Numbered from the stretch's first letter, positions 60,940 through 64,000 are shown. The stretch is 64,000 nt of DNA from Diphasiastrum complanatum (GCA_029204225.1 CM055106.1:6851156-6915155); one strand, 5' to 3'. The notes: generated by a model not told the origin, from the sequence alone. Numbers and translations: made by a program.

Positions 60940-61166
60940 ATATATAGATATATATAATGAAGTAGTTGAAGGTTTAGTATATCAAGGAGTCGTTACAAGG
61001 ACCTGCCAGTACCTTTGGACTCCATAACGAACAGAGCACCCGCATCCATGTTCCCCCGAATAGCTATTTCTAAACCAATCTCGTTAGCCTGCAAATGTTG
61101 CAAACCATTCTCCAGTGAAGTGTTTGGTTCGCTATCCATGCTAGTTTTCCGCTGAATTTCTTTCAT
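17182..61166 (-). CDS. GABA-transporter-like amino-acid permease (AAAP family), multi-exon with ~42-kb intron
   Basis: Proton-coupled amino-acid permease of the plant GAT (GABA transporter) group, predicted in a membrane with about 11 helices. Six exons were recognised on the minus strand: 61,139-61,013 (an in-frame ATG at 61,166 is also possible), 60,823-60,593, 18,575-18,389, 18,239-18,109, 18,006-17,770 and 17,562-17,182. All have GT-AG borders, and exon joins restore family motifs: DAGALFVMESKG, LHAGFHLTTSI, SLPFAFAGLGWGPGMTALV, LPSFHSLRHLNL, GIIPEIQATIAPP, KMFKGLLLCYAV, SLRNLLPRLVLRS, FPFFGDINAFIGAF, and the C-terminal LDAKTYHLFANI. About 430 residues are accounted for; family proteins are about 450. 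Exon 2 ends in phase 1 but the next recognised exon begins in phase 0, so an exon of 3n+2 nt (about 101 nt, encoding the QTA..GI..AGQCL-type helix) is missing from the model. No stops occur in the recognised exons. The gene may be functional, or severed by its intron insertions; transcripts would decide. Confidence 0.82.
17770..18006 (-). CDS. Transporter exon (ATIAPP... block)
   Basis: 237 nt (79 codons), phase 0 at both ends. Encodes ATIAPPTHGKMFKGLLLCYA, VTISTFFSVGIAGYWAFG, a variable loop, LIPRWIII and the helix ending QLLAVAL before GTGAGT. Continuous with the previous exon across a 102-bp intron. Confidence 0.88.
18109..18239 (-). CDS. Transporter exon (YTKPLQ... EIQ block)
   Basis: 131 nt after acceptor CATACAG. 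Encodes YTKPLQSEQYSLVGSTPAKL, then FNAFNSLAIFANTYGSGIIP and EIQ before the GT donor. Matches the '.YSL.G....R.FG.FNA..IIATTYGNGI.PEIQ' block. Confidence 0.85.
18389..18575 (-). CDS. Transporter exon (IIYSMYYPHG... block)
   Basis: 187 nt, acceptor GAATTGCAG, donor GTATGT. Encodes IIYSMYYPHGSIALYEFIIF followed by a helix and LPSFHSLRHLNLLSLL, closely matching the 'YP.G..KLYEFI...SFHSLRHINL.SL' block of GAT permeases. Starts in phase 0 and ends in phase 1. Confidence 0.85.
18600..19754. other. Intronic sequence without recognised features
   Basis: AT-rich, no gene or repeat recognised. The 63-codon plus-strand ORF near 19,521 has no recognisable content. Confidence 0.5.
19755..20820 (+). pseudogene. 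Ty3/gypsy integrase-to-chromodomain fragment (decayed)
   Basis: Nucleotide similarity to element I 46,630-47,700: shared ACGACAAAATGATTCTAT, GGTTAACTAAGTTA, GATATTGTTAGTGA, CATCCTGAATCA and ACCAAAGATAAA blocks in order. It encodes the integrase core and the tail toward a chromodomain but is full of stops. No LTRs were recognised around it. Confidence 0.75.
20910..21855 (-). CDS. Unrecognised minus-strand ORF pair, possibly TE-derived
   Basis: An upstream ORF at 21,855-21,280 (191 codons) is followed by a shorter ORF at 21,113-20,910 (67 codons, predicted coiled coil rich in E/K/L: KDKELEEAHAKLAQKK). The first ORF is open upstream of its Met, reading CGEDHYLWCSKAIANLDQ, before a stop. Its middle (YLHKAINGKLVAFGQIAFKQ) is mixed hydrophobic/charged; its end is Ser/Ala rich. 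I do not recognise the family. Its site among transposon debris suggests an accessory ORF of a retroelement; a captured host-gene fragment is also possible. Confidence 0.35.
21880..23604. other. Intronic sequence without recognised genes
   Basis: AT-rich. A CACGTGTG motif at 22,271 with neighbouring 'tgccacatggcatg' hints at old LTR material, but no LTR ends could be defined. No gene seen. Confidence 0.4.
23605..24558 (-). repeat. B-like copia 3' LTR (minus orientation)
   Basis: About 954 bp, TGTGAAAAATCC...CCTAACA. It shares with the reverse complement of element B's 3' LTR the ordered blocks AGGTCATGTGCTCAATT / CACATACCTC, many ATGCATG units and the 'ctaactcaaactc-ccta' block. A purine-rich tract (AGAGGAGAA on minus) at 24,559-24,570 lies where a polypurine tract is expected. 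CACACGTGTG is at 23,625-23,634. No pol was recognised beyond it. Confidence 0.55.
24572..25388. other. Target region of element D
   Basis: No gene recognised; presumably decayed interior of the element whose LTR lies at 23,605-24,558. Its last five bases, TAGTC (25,384-25,388), form the left target duplication of element D. Confidence 0.4.
25389..26250 (+). repeat. 5' LTR of element D
   Basis: TGTTGAAAATTGTCAC...AAATTTATCA, 862 bp. It contains three exact CACACGTGTG palindromes (25,470-25,479; 25,849-25,858; 26,062-26,071). An LTR-internal 67-codon ORF (25,760-25,963) is duplicated in the other LTR and is probably fortuitous. Confidence 0.95.
26251..26262 (+). promoter_or_regulatory. Primer-binding site of element D (tRNA-Met type)
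   Basis: TGGTATCAGAGC immediately after the 5' LTR. Confidence 0.95.
26847..30827 (+). CDS. Element D gag-pol polyprotein
   Basis: 1,326 codons without a stop. Gag occupies residues 1 to ~245 (TNYSIWKVRMESLL near 18-31). CCHC knuckle CFFCGKKGHFASEC near 250-263. Aspartic protease WIDSGASSHMS near 307-317. GAG-pre-integrase LWHKRLGHPN near 438. Integrase: Asp in HSDVHS (~503), Asp in RCDNGGEY (~566), Glu in NGVAERKN (~602). RT from about residue 830, with the catalytic YVDDIIM near 1005. RNase H: YSDSDFAGDK near 1165 and [10 protein letters not shown] near 1208, then CDNQAS and ADILTKPLSK near the C-terminus. Order PR-INT-RT-RH defines Ty1/copia. A 21-nt repeat in three copies (LDKSEED / LDKPEED / HDKPEDG) lies in the integrase-RT linker at about 29,070-29,130. 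The start is the first Met of the family's MSSMG gag N-terminus. All visible catalytic residues are present. Confidence 0.95.
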   Translation: MSSMGGYLMESSERLTSTNYSIWKVRMESLLVIHDLYDIVQGVEEEPQTPQEQAKYKKRARLALHCIKLNVCNDLLKEVSSCTSSKEAWDSLKSIYESNNTSRILMLRNQVFQSMKGSGESGQEYVLRIKSLNKELSAIGEKIQDQELVQIILNGLSDEFTNLVQSFAIQDSLPSIEKLHNVLVAEESRLLHLKTRMDSMSLNGGEEKANFTSKGKKKQNPFKKNQGKEAEMKNGGSTSKGKVKNKAKLKCFFCGKKGHFASECYLKKNQQAKGDQGNIAQEEEYEDGFNTSLMVASTPTSSQDTWWIDSGASSHMSFNKHYFSTLLSCNDSKKSIYTASDQACKIDGIGSIPLCLGTSKRIDLDNVLYVPTISRNLLSVGQLMDNGLDVHFKNGVCSILKNDKCIASGIKQGRLFKLDANVASESVNLAREELTQVELWHKRLGHPNLQSMESMASKELALGLPRAFKKCGKMCEACGLAKSHKSSYKKSSSRSLSPLDLIHSDVHSFSHASNGGALMYVTFIDDCTRFTWIELLSKKNLVYEAFIKFKSLVEKQLSTSIKALRCDNGGEYTSNKMKDFCEINGIKLQYTCSYTPQQNGVAERKNRSLCECAKSLRLDASLPISFWGEAITCANYLCNRLPSSAIDGISPYQALFDKKPNVKYFKIFGCTCYVHIPLETRRKEDATSFKGIFVGYGENSKGYRIYDPTSKKVKVSKDVLFDESQFAKSLSNGSNPLCIEDLDKSEEDLDKPEEDHDKPEDGDLDPSQKGPRRSSRSKAEPSRLTYVDKGKQKEGSTSSTSYSFLATLIEEPSSFEEACKSKVWRDAMQVEYDALEENHTWNLVNLPRGKKPLACKWIYRIKYNQDGSISKYKARLVAKGFLQIKGLDYEETFAPVAKLVTIRLIICIATLFKWDLYQMDVTNAFLNGFLEEEIYMMQPEGFIKIGEEQKVCYLRKSLYGLKQAPRAWYSRLHDFLYSLGFVLSAYEPSLYFKCNEGKIIILVLYVDDIIMTGNDDDGIGKVKVDLSSEFKMVDLGFLKFILGIEVSRSSNCTFISQSKYATSILERFGMKDCKGIDTPMEHVVKATNEGDEASFEDITLFRKLIGSLIYLTITRPDLSFCVSKLSQSMQAPLIHHWKSAKRVLRYVSSTRFFGILYEGSNLHLRAYSDSDFAGDKMDRKSISAFATFLCGGVISWLSKKQDTISLSSCEAEYKALTSTTKELLWLRRLLMELHVLEAEEIPYIFCDNQASQQIASNPIFHARTKHIEIAHHFVREKVQSKEVQLHHVPSSECIADILTKPLSKDPFFKLRYALGIVDRCTLDLPS
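30828..30840 (+). promoter_or_regulatory. Polypurine tract of element D
   Basis: AAGTGAGGAGGAG ends exactly at the 3' LTR start. Confidence 0.85.
30841..31702 (+). repeat. 3' LTR of element D
   Basis: 862 bp with no difference from the 5' LTR seen by eye. CACACGTGTG at 30,922-30,931, 31,301-31,310 and 31,514-31,523. Confidence 0.95.
31708..33199. other. Intronic sequence between elements D and E
   Basis: AT-rich, no gene recognised. Short ORFs only. Some LTR-like sequence is possible but no ends were found. Confidence 0.45.
33200..34223 (-). repeat. 3' LTR of element E (left border approximate)
   Basis: Right end ...TCCAACA abuts CTCCCCCTT (polypurine tract on minus). It contains AG-rich 'gagagagagagagag' at about 33,546, a TATA-like TATTTATACTAA near 33,650 and a three-to-four-copy tandem repeat at 33,936-34,098. 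The left border is not defined. Confidence 0.55.
33936..34098. repeat. Tandem repeat in element E LTR (43-53 bp units)
   Basis: Units starting at 33,936, 33,979, 34,031 and (partial) 34,084 share GCGAAAAATGCG, 'gacactgcat' and 'gagatttttgaca'. Related GACACTG / TGCGACAC sequences recur in the right LTR of element F. Confidence 0.7.
34351..35755 (-). pseudogene. Element E RT and RNase H (broken)
   Basis: Minus-strand pieces: RT N-terminal part at 35,755-35,528 (CKWIFKVKYNADGSINRRKA, then VDYTETFSSVVK), RT middle in disturbed frame 35,500-35,020, RT end/connection 35,017-34,577 (RSLMYAIICTRPDIDFAVS), RNase H 34,788-34,351 (GYTDASWAGDVDTR, SSTESEYIA, FCDNQSAIALS, HSRSKHIELKYHFVR). Several frameshifts; not functional. 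Confidence 0.85.
36070..36182 (-). repeat. Truncated 3' LTR of element G
   Basis: TGTTGATTTCACAC... matches the start of the 5' LTR (40,702 onward) and stops at 'agatcctatgg'. The rest of the LTR, the polypurine tract and the last RNase H segment are deleted. The palindrome is mutated to CACACATGTG here. Confidence 0.85.
36183..39945 (-). pseudogene. Element G gag-pol (broken)
   Basis: Gag starts at 39,945 (MSSMGSSLLEPSERL); gag, zinc knuckle CFYCGKKGHYATNC and protease DSGASSRMC run to a stop near 38,815. GAG-pre-integrase/integrase N-terminus 38,580-38,383 (KPCEACAIAKSHKKPF, HSDVHF, stop). Integrase end, RT (YVDDLILCG) and RNase H (YSDSDFASDKMDRKS) 38,109-36,340, ending at a TAA after LISWIS that is shared with element H. 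Sequence continues as RNase H without a frame to 36,183. Three or more stops make it inactive. Confidence 0.9.
40690..40701 (-). promoter_or_regulatory. Primer-binding site of element G (tRNA-Met type)
   Basis: GCTCTGATACCA on +, abutting the LTR at 40,702. Confidence 0.9.
40702..41436 (-). repeat. 5' LTR of element G
   Basis: 735 bp, TGTTGATTTCACAC...ATTCTTCACA. CACACGTGTG at 40,711-40,720. Contains five ATTGGAC motifs spaced roughly every 30-40 bp between 41,070 and 41,220. Confidence 0.9.
41673..42377 (-). repeat. 3' LTR of element F
   Basis: About 705 bp ending TTTCCAACA before a CCTTCTTAAGG purine/pyrimidine tract. Lacks the ~580-bp GACACTG-rich segment present in the right LTR. Confidence 0.7.
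42391..44413 (-). pseudogene. Element F integrase, RT remnant and RNase H
   Basis: On minus, from right to left: integrase core 44,413-44,075 (KTKHVLDLVHSDVCGPMP, FIDDYSRW), integrase C-terminal part 43,991-43,350 (FGCICFVHIPKQ, SSRTRTVPERY), then an abrupt jump to the second half of RT at 43,339 (KEFDMTDLGAVHSLLGIHIT) with the RT fingers and palm deleted, and RNase H 43,028-42,391 (STRKSTSGFYF, SSTEANYTTA, HIEIKYHFI). Several frameshifts. Sequence relationship is to E rather than to D/G/H. Confidence 0.85.
44414..44918 (+). repeat. 5' LTR of element I
   Basis: TGTCATGTCC...CTTATAG, about 505 bp; similar to 47,793-48,320 but about 20 bp shorter near its end. Confidence 0.75.
44919..44930 (+). 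promoter_or_regulatory. Primer-binding site of element I (tRNA-Met type)
   Basis: TGGTATCAGAGC following the LTR end ...CTTATAG. Confidence 0.8.
44931..45743 (+). other. Element I leader / deleted gag region
   Basis: No gag or protease could be read here; only untranslated-looking sequence. The expected gag-PR-RT segment has been lost. Confidence 0.5.
45744..47764 (+). pseudogene. Element I RNase H-integrase-chromodomain (broken)
   Basis: Gypsy RNase H at 45,744-46,260 (LPYVMRTDASDVVVGAVLLQ, FESKKFIGPQLHYTMQKKEL, FVVYTDYQPLKYF). Integrase zinc-binding region and core 46,480-47,240 (CHDIPCAGHTG, CKPCQLAKAEWH, ISMDFVVGLPKTQ, SDHPESDGQTKRTNQTMED). C-terminal GPFRIVCRIGSLAYELD and HPIFHVSRLKLS, then a chromodomain-like LIRWKGFTKDDDSWERVDSI at the end. 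Frames change at about 46,090, 46,480, 46,650, 46,870 and 47,200. The chromodomain marks it as a chromovirus. Confidence 0.9.
47793..48320 (+). repeat. 3' LTR of element I
   Basis: Begins TGTCATGTCC after the purine tract AAGGAGGGAAGAA; ends around ...CATAGATGCA, immediately before the TGATT target duplication of element H. Confidence 0.75.
48326..49449 (-). repeat. 3' LTR of element H with 387-bp tandem duplication
   Basis: 1,124 bp; without the duplication it would be 737 bp, against 736 bp for the 5' LTR. Starts TCTTGAATTTCAC (canonical TG changed to TC). The duplicated units are 48,438-48,824 and 48,825-49,211. CACACGTGTG occurs at 48,487 and 48,874, once per unit. Confidence 0.92.
49450..49461 (-). 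promoter_or_regulatory. Polypurine tract of element H
   Basis: CTCCTCCTAAAA on +, TTTTAGGAGGAG on the element strand, adjoining the 3' LTR. Confidence 0.85.
49468..53436 (-). pseudogene. Element H gag-pol, one late stop plus damaged integrase
   Basis: 1,195-codon ORF (53,436-49,849): gag MSSMGSSLLEPSERL; zinc knuckle CVYCGKKGHYGTNC near 258; protease WYIDSGASSHMC near 315; GAG-pre-integrase LWHRRLGHPN near 447; integrase HSDVHF near 513, GGGEYISNKF and NGVAERKN; RT YVDDLILCG near 1001; RNase H YSDSDFASDKMDRKS near 1163. A TAA after LISWIS ends it; downstream 49,779-49,468 continues RNase H (LWIKRLLMEL, ADLLTKPLSK). Between integrase residues about 520 and 545 the frame is shifted and restored (1-bp loss plus ~20-bp loss relative to G), replacing the conserved FIDD segment. 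Integrase is therefore probably inactive and RNase H truncated. Confidence 0.9.
54181..54192 (-). promoter_or_regulatory. Primer-binding site of element H
   Basis: GCTCGGATACCA, one mismatch to the tRNA-Met-type site, abutting the LTR at 54,193. Confidence 0.85.
54193..54928 (-). repeat. 5' LTR of element H
   Basis: 736 bp, TGTTGAATTTCACACG...TTCTTCACA. CACACGTGTG at 54,203-54,212 and 54,354-54,363. A few point differences from the 3' LTR (e.g. near 54,309) besides the duplication. Confidence 0.92.
54934..56183 (-). pseudogene. Element F gag, protease and GAG-pre-integrase
   Basis: Minus strand: gag fragment 56,183-55,826 (IWDVVEGSDLKPEDGYQAKA; no gag N-terminus), gag C-terminal and zinc-knuckle region 55,826-55,467 with frame changes, protease region 55,454-55,330 (active-site DSGA-like followed by a stop), then NVLHVPQLSKNLLSISKMTG near 55,230, and GAG-pre-integrase ending SKSFFCESC at the junction with element H (54,934). 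Not functional. Confidence 0.8.
56187..57471 (-). repeat. 5' LTR of element F (expanded)
   Basis: About 1,285 bp. Contains a segment (about 56,820-57,400) absent from the left LTR, rich in GACACTG, TGCGACAC and 'aaggtgcc' repeats, including a 30-bp tandem pair at 57,088-57,147 (GTTGCGACACT-AGTGTATTT). Either the left copy lost it or the right copy gained it. Confidence 0.7.
57489..57838. repeat. Direct repeat pair (~128 bp, 222-bp period)
   Basis: 57,489-57,616 and 57,711-57,838 share 'gaaa-cctaaaatatagga', 'gagccaca', AAAGCTTGGAATTCTTTGCT and 'caacttccaa-gttgca'. The intervening 57,630-57,700 block (CATCAAG...GGAATTAGGATT...GCATACTAATA) resembles 35,990-36,060, just left of element G. Confidence 0.75.
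57839..58829. other. Intronic sequence without recognised genes
   Basis: AT-rich, no gene recognised. The end (58,814-58,829) is a purine-rich CTTAAGGAGGGAGTTA that could be a polypurine tract for the LTR-like sequence that follows. The minus ORF at 58,620-59,036 shows no recognisable content. Confidence 0.4.
58830..59231 (+). repeat. Possible LTR of an unidentified element
   Basis: Starts TGTTATGTGTCG right after a purine tract and ends near ...GAACATACA (about 402 bp). It includes a CTATAT box-like motif and LTR-style composition. No partner LTR or pol was recognised in the window, so this is a weak call. Confidence 0.35.
59232..60592. repeat. Intronic sequence with simple repeats and GC-rich inverted repeat
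   Basis: No gene recognised. Contains: a 32-bp tandem pair at 59,663-59,726 (GATCCTTTATG-TGGGGAATGG); a GC-rich inverted repeat at about 60,004-60,093 (arms GTGGGGG-GAAGGCC / GGCCTTCCCCCAC); a T run of 43 nt at 60,112-60,154; and three 30-bp units at 60,237-60,326 (CATTCCACCGGAGAGAGGAG). The plus-strand ORF across this is a repeat artefact. Confidence 0.6.
60593..60823 (-). CDS. Transporter exon 2
   Basis: 231 nt after acceptor CTGCAG. With the carried-over G it encodes GTWLHAGFHLTTSIASPSLL followed by SLPFAFAGLGWGPG and a second helix ending in SYCLMSKVLE, then RRHIR-like 'GHRHIRLGDLCNEIL'. This corresponds to helices 1-2 of plant GAT permeases. It ends CTAG|GTAATT, phase 1. Confidence 0.85.
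60876..60936. repeat. (CT)n microsatellite in transporter intron 1
   Basis: About 30 CT dinucleotides preceded by four AATC units and followed by a TATATAGATATATATA stretch; reads (GA)n on the gene strand. Lies within the 189-bp first intron, between acceptor and donor. Confidence 0.9.
61013..61139 (-). CDS. Transporter exon 1
   Basis: Minus-strand ATG at 61,139-61,137 gives MDSEPNTSLENGLQHLQANE and then DAGALFVMESK before a GT donor at 61,012. An upstream in-frame ATG (61,166-61,164) would add 9 residues and is preceded by an in-frame TGA, so it is the first possible start. The DAG..F...SKG motif right at the exon end is typical of GAT proteins, where it precedes the first helix. Confidence 0.75.
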
Positions 61167-62456
61167 TCTCTTTTGAATTTGAATCGATCTCGAATATCAA
61201 CACTAGAAAATCAGTAACTTCTAGCTGGTGATGCCAGATTTCAGCTTTCGCAGCTATGAAATTTCTGATTTCTCCATCGTTGTAATGACTGAACCCATCA
61301 AAATCTCGGCAAAACCAGATCTGGGTAATAATTTTGAGCACTTCTTCATCAATTTCAAGACCAATCAGAGAGATTCAGTAACTGCTACACGTACCATTTC
61401 TCCTTTGGGAGCTCTAATCACAGTATATGCAGTATTACATGAAGTGCACTGCGAGCACAATATTCATGAAGTCCACTGCGAGCACAATATTCATGACAGC
61501 TCCTGGAGTCTAACACCATGAAACTAAAGCTGAAGCATAATGAGTCTTTGATGAATAATTGTGGAGACGATCACAGTATATGCAGTACTACATGAAGTCC
61601 AATGCAAGCACAATATTTATGACTGCTCCTGGAGTCCAACACCATGAAACTAAGGCTGAGCATAGTGAATCTTTGATGAATGATTAATGGATCAGATCAG
61701 CTGTCTGTGCAGGAGGCTGGGAAGAATAATTAAAATTAGCTTAATTCGTAGACAAACACATCAGTACTACGTCAACTATAGTTGAGCTGCTGCATCCTCA
61801 AAAGTTTGTTATATGGATATGTATGTCTATTGGGAGTGGTCCTACAAAAGAAACTTGTCCCTAAAAGGAGCCATCCTACCAAACGAGGGAGTTCTAGCCC
61901 CCTAGAGAGCCTAAACTCAGGAGATCCTTTAGTTCTAGCCCCCTAGAGGGATTAAACTCAGGAAAGCCTTTGAACTTATGCTTTGTCCCCCTTTTTTTTG
62001 GGGGAGTGGGTTGGAGGATGGGGAAGATGACAAAATAGGTAAGAGGGAGAGAGAAAGGAGTTGAATTGGTGGATGGGGAGTGTGTCGAGGTCGTTGCGTG
62101 CCTTTCAGATGTGGAGCCCCCATTCCATGAGTAGCACAAAATCTCTTGTAGCTTTCCCAATGTAGTGGCTCATGACTCATGTCGCGATCATGGGCGTTCA
62201 TGCATGCTATCCTGTGCACGTGCCAAGTTCAATGGTTACTGATTCGAATCTAGATTGTCCAATTGGATATTAGAAACTAAGGAAAAATGCACAAATTTTG
62301 ATAAAAATAGTATTTTTCGTCTCCCAATTAACTTAGTCTTTTGCTTTGTAGTTCATTTCCTCGCCTTGAGGTCTTGGGTTCGATGCTCCATGGGTGCATA
62401 CAAGATTACAAAAAAGAGCTCTTATAAATTTGGCCTAGAGGCCAACCAAATTGTAA
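61167..62456. promoter_or_regulatory. Upstream region of the transporter with tandem repeats
   Basis: 5' flank of the minus-strand gene. Two diverged copies of a ~120-140-bp unit lie at 61,417-61,556 and 61,570-61,687 (shared ATCACAGTATATGCAGTA, GCTCCTGGAGTC, AACACCATGAAACTAA). The first has a further internal 28-bp duplication at 61,440-61,497. A 41-bp tandem pair lies at 61,890-61,971 (AGTTCTAGCCCCCTAGAG). No TATA box or start site can be assigned confidently. Confidence 0.5.
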
Positions 62457-62622
62457 GATGCACTTTAGCTCCATTAATAACCTCTTGATCCAAAGCACTT
62501 ATTTGGTAGTTGTAGTGAGTGCTTTGTACTCGGCCTCACATGAAGAGAGAGATATAGTATCTTGCTTTTTGGAAAGCCAAGATATTAGATTGCCTCCAAG
62601 AAAGATAGTGTATGCACTAACA
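62457..62622 (-). pseudogene. Isolated copia RNase H fragment (G/H family)
   Basis: About 166 bp matching element H 49,737-49,902 and G 36,230-36,392 with only a few differences. Minus translation includes [20 protein letters not shown] and LLMELKC. It keeps the Lys codon where G and H both have the stop after LISWIS. No LTR or other pol adjoins it. Confidence 0.85.
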
Positions 62623-62860
62623 CTAGCCATGTGTTGAAGCATAATGTTTAGTTATATGGTGAAAAACATACATCTATATGGTGAAGAGTATAATAATTTG
62701 GTACTTTGCACTAGCCCAAGTGGATAGAGCATGGTTCATGAGCGAATGAATACCCAACTTCAAAAGGCTTGTGTTCACAAAGGGACATGTAGGAATTTAT
62801 TGGGTATGCATGCGTGGTTCTTTGTTGATTAACAATGTAAATATTTACTTTTTCTTGTAT
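62623..62860. other. Short interval with tRNA-like A-box
   Basis: 62,712-62,730 (TAGCCCAAGTGGATAGAGC) resembles a pol III A box. No convincing B box follows, so a SINE head is only possible. No gene. Confidence 0.3.
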
Positions 62861-62989
62861 TGCTGTGTGTGTGAGTGTGTGTGTGTGTATAGATAGACAC
62901 ACGCACGCCCGCGCCCGCGCGCACGCACGCCCGCGCCCGCGCGCACGCACGCCCTCGCGCCCGCGCTCGCGCCCAGACGCAGACGCACG

Positions 62990-63052
<63 letters not shown>
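62861..63052. repeat. Compound GT / GC-rich / AC microsatellite
   Basis: (GT)n at 62,862-62,889, a GC-rich core of ~22-bp units (CGCACGCCCGCGCCCGCGCG-type) at 62,900-62,998, then (AC)n of about 25 units to 63,051. Almost entirely alternating purine-pyrimidine. The ORFs called on both strands here are repeat artefacts. Confidence 0.95.
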
Positions 63053-63053
<1 letters not shown>

Positions 63054-64000
63054 GAGCCCTTGTATCGATGATATGTGAAAATAGTGAAGACTAATAAAAT
63101 TTGTTTGGCATCCAAATATATTGACAAACGTCGGTTTGTAATTGGATATGGCATAACATTGAACCAGAGCCTATGGTTCATGACAATGTATGAGCATGTG
63201 AGTTATATCCTTTGAAGACGTTTCATACTCCTGGTTTAGCTCCCCCACTTAGGAGGAGCTACATGTAAGCTTTTCCATTGAAAAATTCTCAATTTTCCTA
63301 CTTTAATATATTTAATTTAATCAAATCTCTCATACCAAACAATTGTATTCTAAATCATTTAGTTGCCATCTCATGTATAAGTGGTAGGGAGACAACATTT
63401 TATACCAATGTTTATAGGTGTAGGAGATACCATTGGCTTTATTAGCGAACTAACACAAAGATAGTTATGCATTGTGAAGGCGTTCAGTTAAGAAGCTTTG
63501 ATATATAAGCAAATGCTTCTTGGTTTCCAAAAGGAGGCTCGAACCTGAGACCAAATAAACTTTGGATGTCAAGCTAACCAACTGAGCCAACCCCGTTGGG
63601 CGATATATAAGCAAATGACATGAGATGCTAATAACACTCATTCTCTTGCCTATACATGGAAAAGATTGGGCCACAGAAAAAATGCTTGTTGTCTAATAAG
63701 CATTGCACAAATTCTTTTCTTAAATCCCCAACAAATATTGAAAATACTTTAAAACCAAAGGTCTTTTAATCTCATCTAATAGTCTCTTAACGTGTTTACA
63801 AAGAAAATAGTGTTATGCTGACTTATTGTATCCCAAACTTCAAACTATAAATCAAGACATTGTGACACTCTAACTTGAACAATATAGTTTGCAAAGAGCA
63901 TTATAAATAATTCTGATTGCAATGTTGTCCATCAATAATAGGTTCATCACCTTTACAGATTGTGTGATTAGCTTTGTGAAGCACACGATTACGTCCGCTA
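63053..64000. other. Right-hand flank without recognised genes
   Basis: AT-rich. Apart from the tRNA-like unit at 63,531-63,602, nothing recognisable was seen. Confidence 0.5.
63531..63602 (-). mobile_element. tRNA-derived SINE head (pol III A and B boxes)
   Basis: Minus strand contains TGGCTCAGTTGGTTAGC (63,589-63,573, A box) and GGTTCGAGCC (63,545-63,536, B box) at tRNA-like spacing. The 3' acceptor half does not pair with the 5' end, so this is not a tRNA gene. It resembles heads of plant Au-type SINEs. Confidence 0.5.

Noticed and set aside
62711-63181. Long ORFs on both strands over the GT/GC/AC array
   Set aside because: Simple-repeat translation (Cys-Val, Arg-Ala, Thr-His runs), open in several frames.
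63531-63602. tRNA gene
   Set aside because: Has A and B boxes but the acceptor stem does not pair; treated as a SINE head.
1-64000. CRISPR array, bacterial operon, defence island or phage
   Set aside because: Splice junctions, plant-type LTR retrotransposons with tRNA-Met primer sites and a plant permease show plant nuclear DNA; no regularly spaced repeat array with unique spacers was seen.

Overview
This 64-kb window is nuclear DNA of a large-genome seed plant. A gymnosperm such as a conifer is my best guess, from the AT-rich sequence, the dense and mostly decayed LTR retrotransposons and one extremely long intron; the species cannot be read from the sequence. No prokaryotic or organellar genes were seen.

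One host gene was recognised, and it frames most of the window. It is an amino-acid/auxin permease (AAAP) of the GABA-transporter (GAT) type on the minus strand. Exons 1 and 2 lie at about 61.17-60.59 kb, and the last four recognised exons lie at 18.58-17.18 kb. Four of its introns are 102-207 bp. The remaining one spans about 42 kb (18,576-60,592) and holds almost everything in the middle of the window. One conserved exon of about 101 nt must lie in that interval, because the splice phases do not fit without it, but I could not find it.

Left of the gene (1-16.7 kb) are fragments of four Ty1/copia elements: J (minus, leader plus LTR), A (minus, rearranged), B (plus, 5' LTR truncated) and C (plus, internally deleted but with a 705-codon gag-protease ORF). 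A 2.9-kb non-coding stretch at 10-12.9 kb carries two inverted-repeat structures. Inside the giant intron, in order, are: a decayed gypsy integrase fragment (19.8-20.8 kb); an unrecognised minus-strand ORF pair (20.9-21.9 kb); a B-like 3' LTR (23.6-24.6 kb); copia element D (25.4-31.7 kb), intact with identical-looking LTRs and a TAGTC target duplication; a copia RT/RNase H remnant E (33.2-35.8 kb); copia G (36.07-41.44 kb, TSD CAAGG); and copia F (41.67-57.47 kb), which is split by gypsy chromovirus I (44.41-48.32 kb), at whose end copia H (48.33-54.93 kb, TSD TGATT) is inserted. A possible further LTR lies at 58.8 kb, followed by simple and tandem repeats. Right of the gene are promoter-region tandem repeats, a stray 166-bp pol fragment, tRNA-like SINE signals and a GC-rich alternating-purine/pyrimidine microsatellite.

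Three points stand out. First, a transporter gene is stretched over 44 kb by nested insertions. Second, element D looks freshly inserted and fully coding. Third, the palindrome CACACGTGTG (with a G-box core) recurs in the LTRs and leaders of several otherwise different copia families, far more often than chance predicts. G and H also share the same premature stop codon although each has its own target duplication, which implies that a defective copy was spread in trans.
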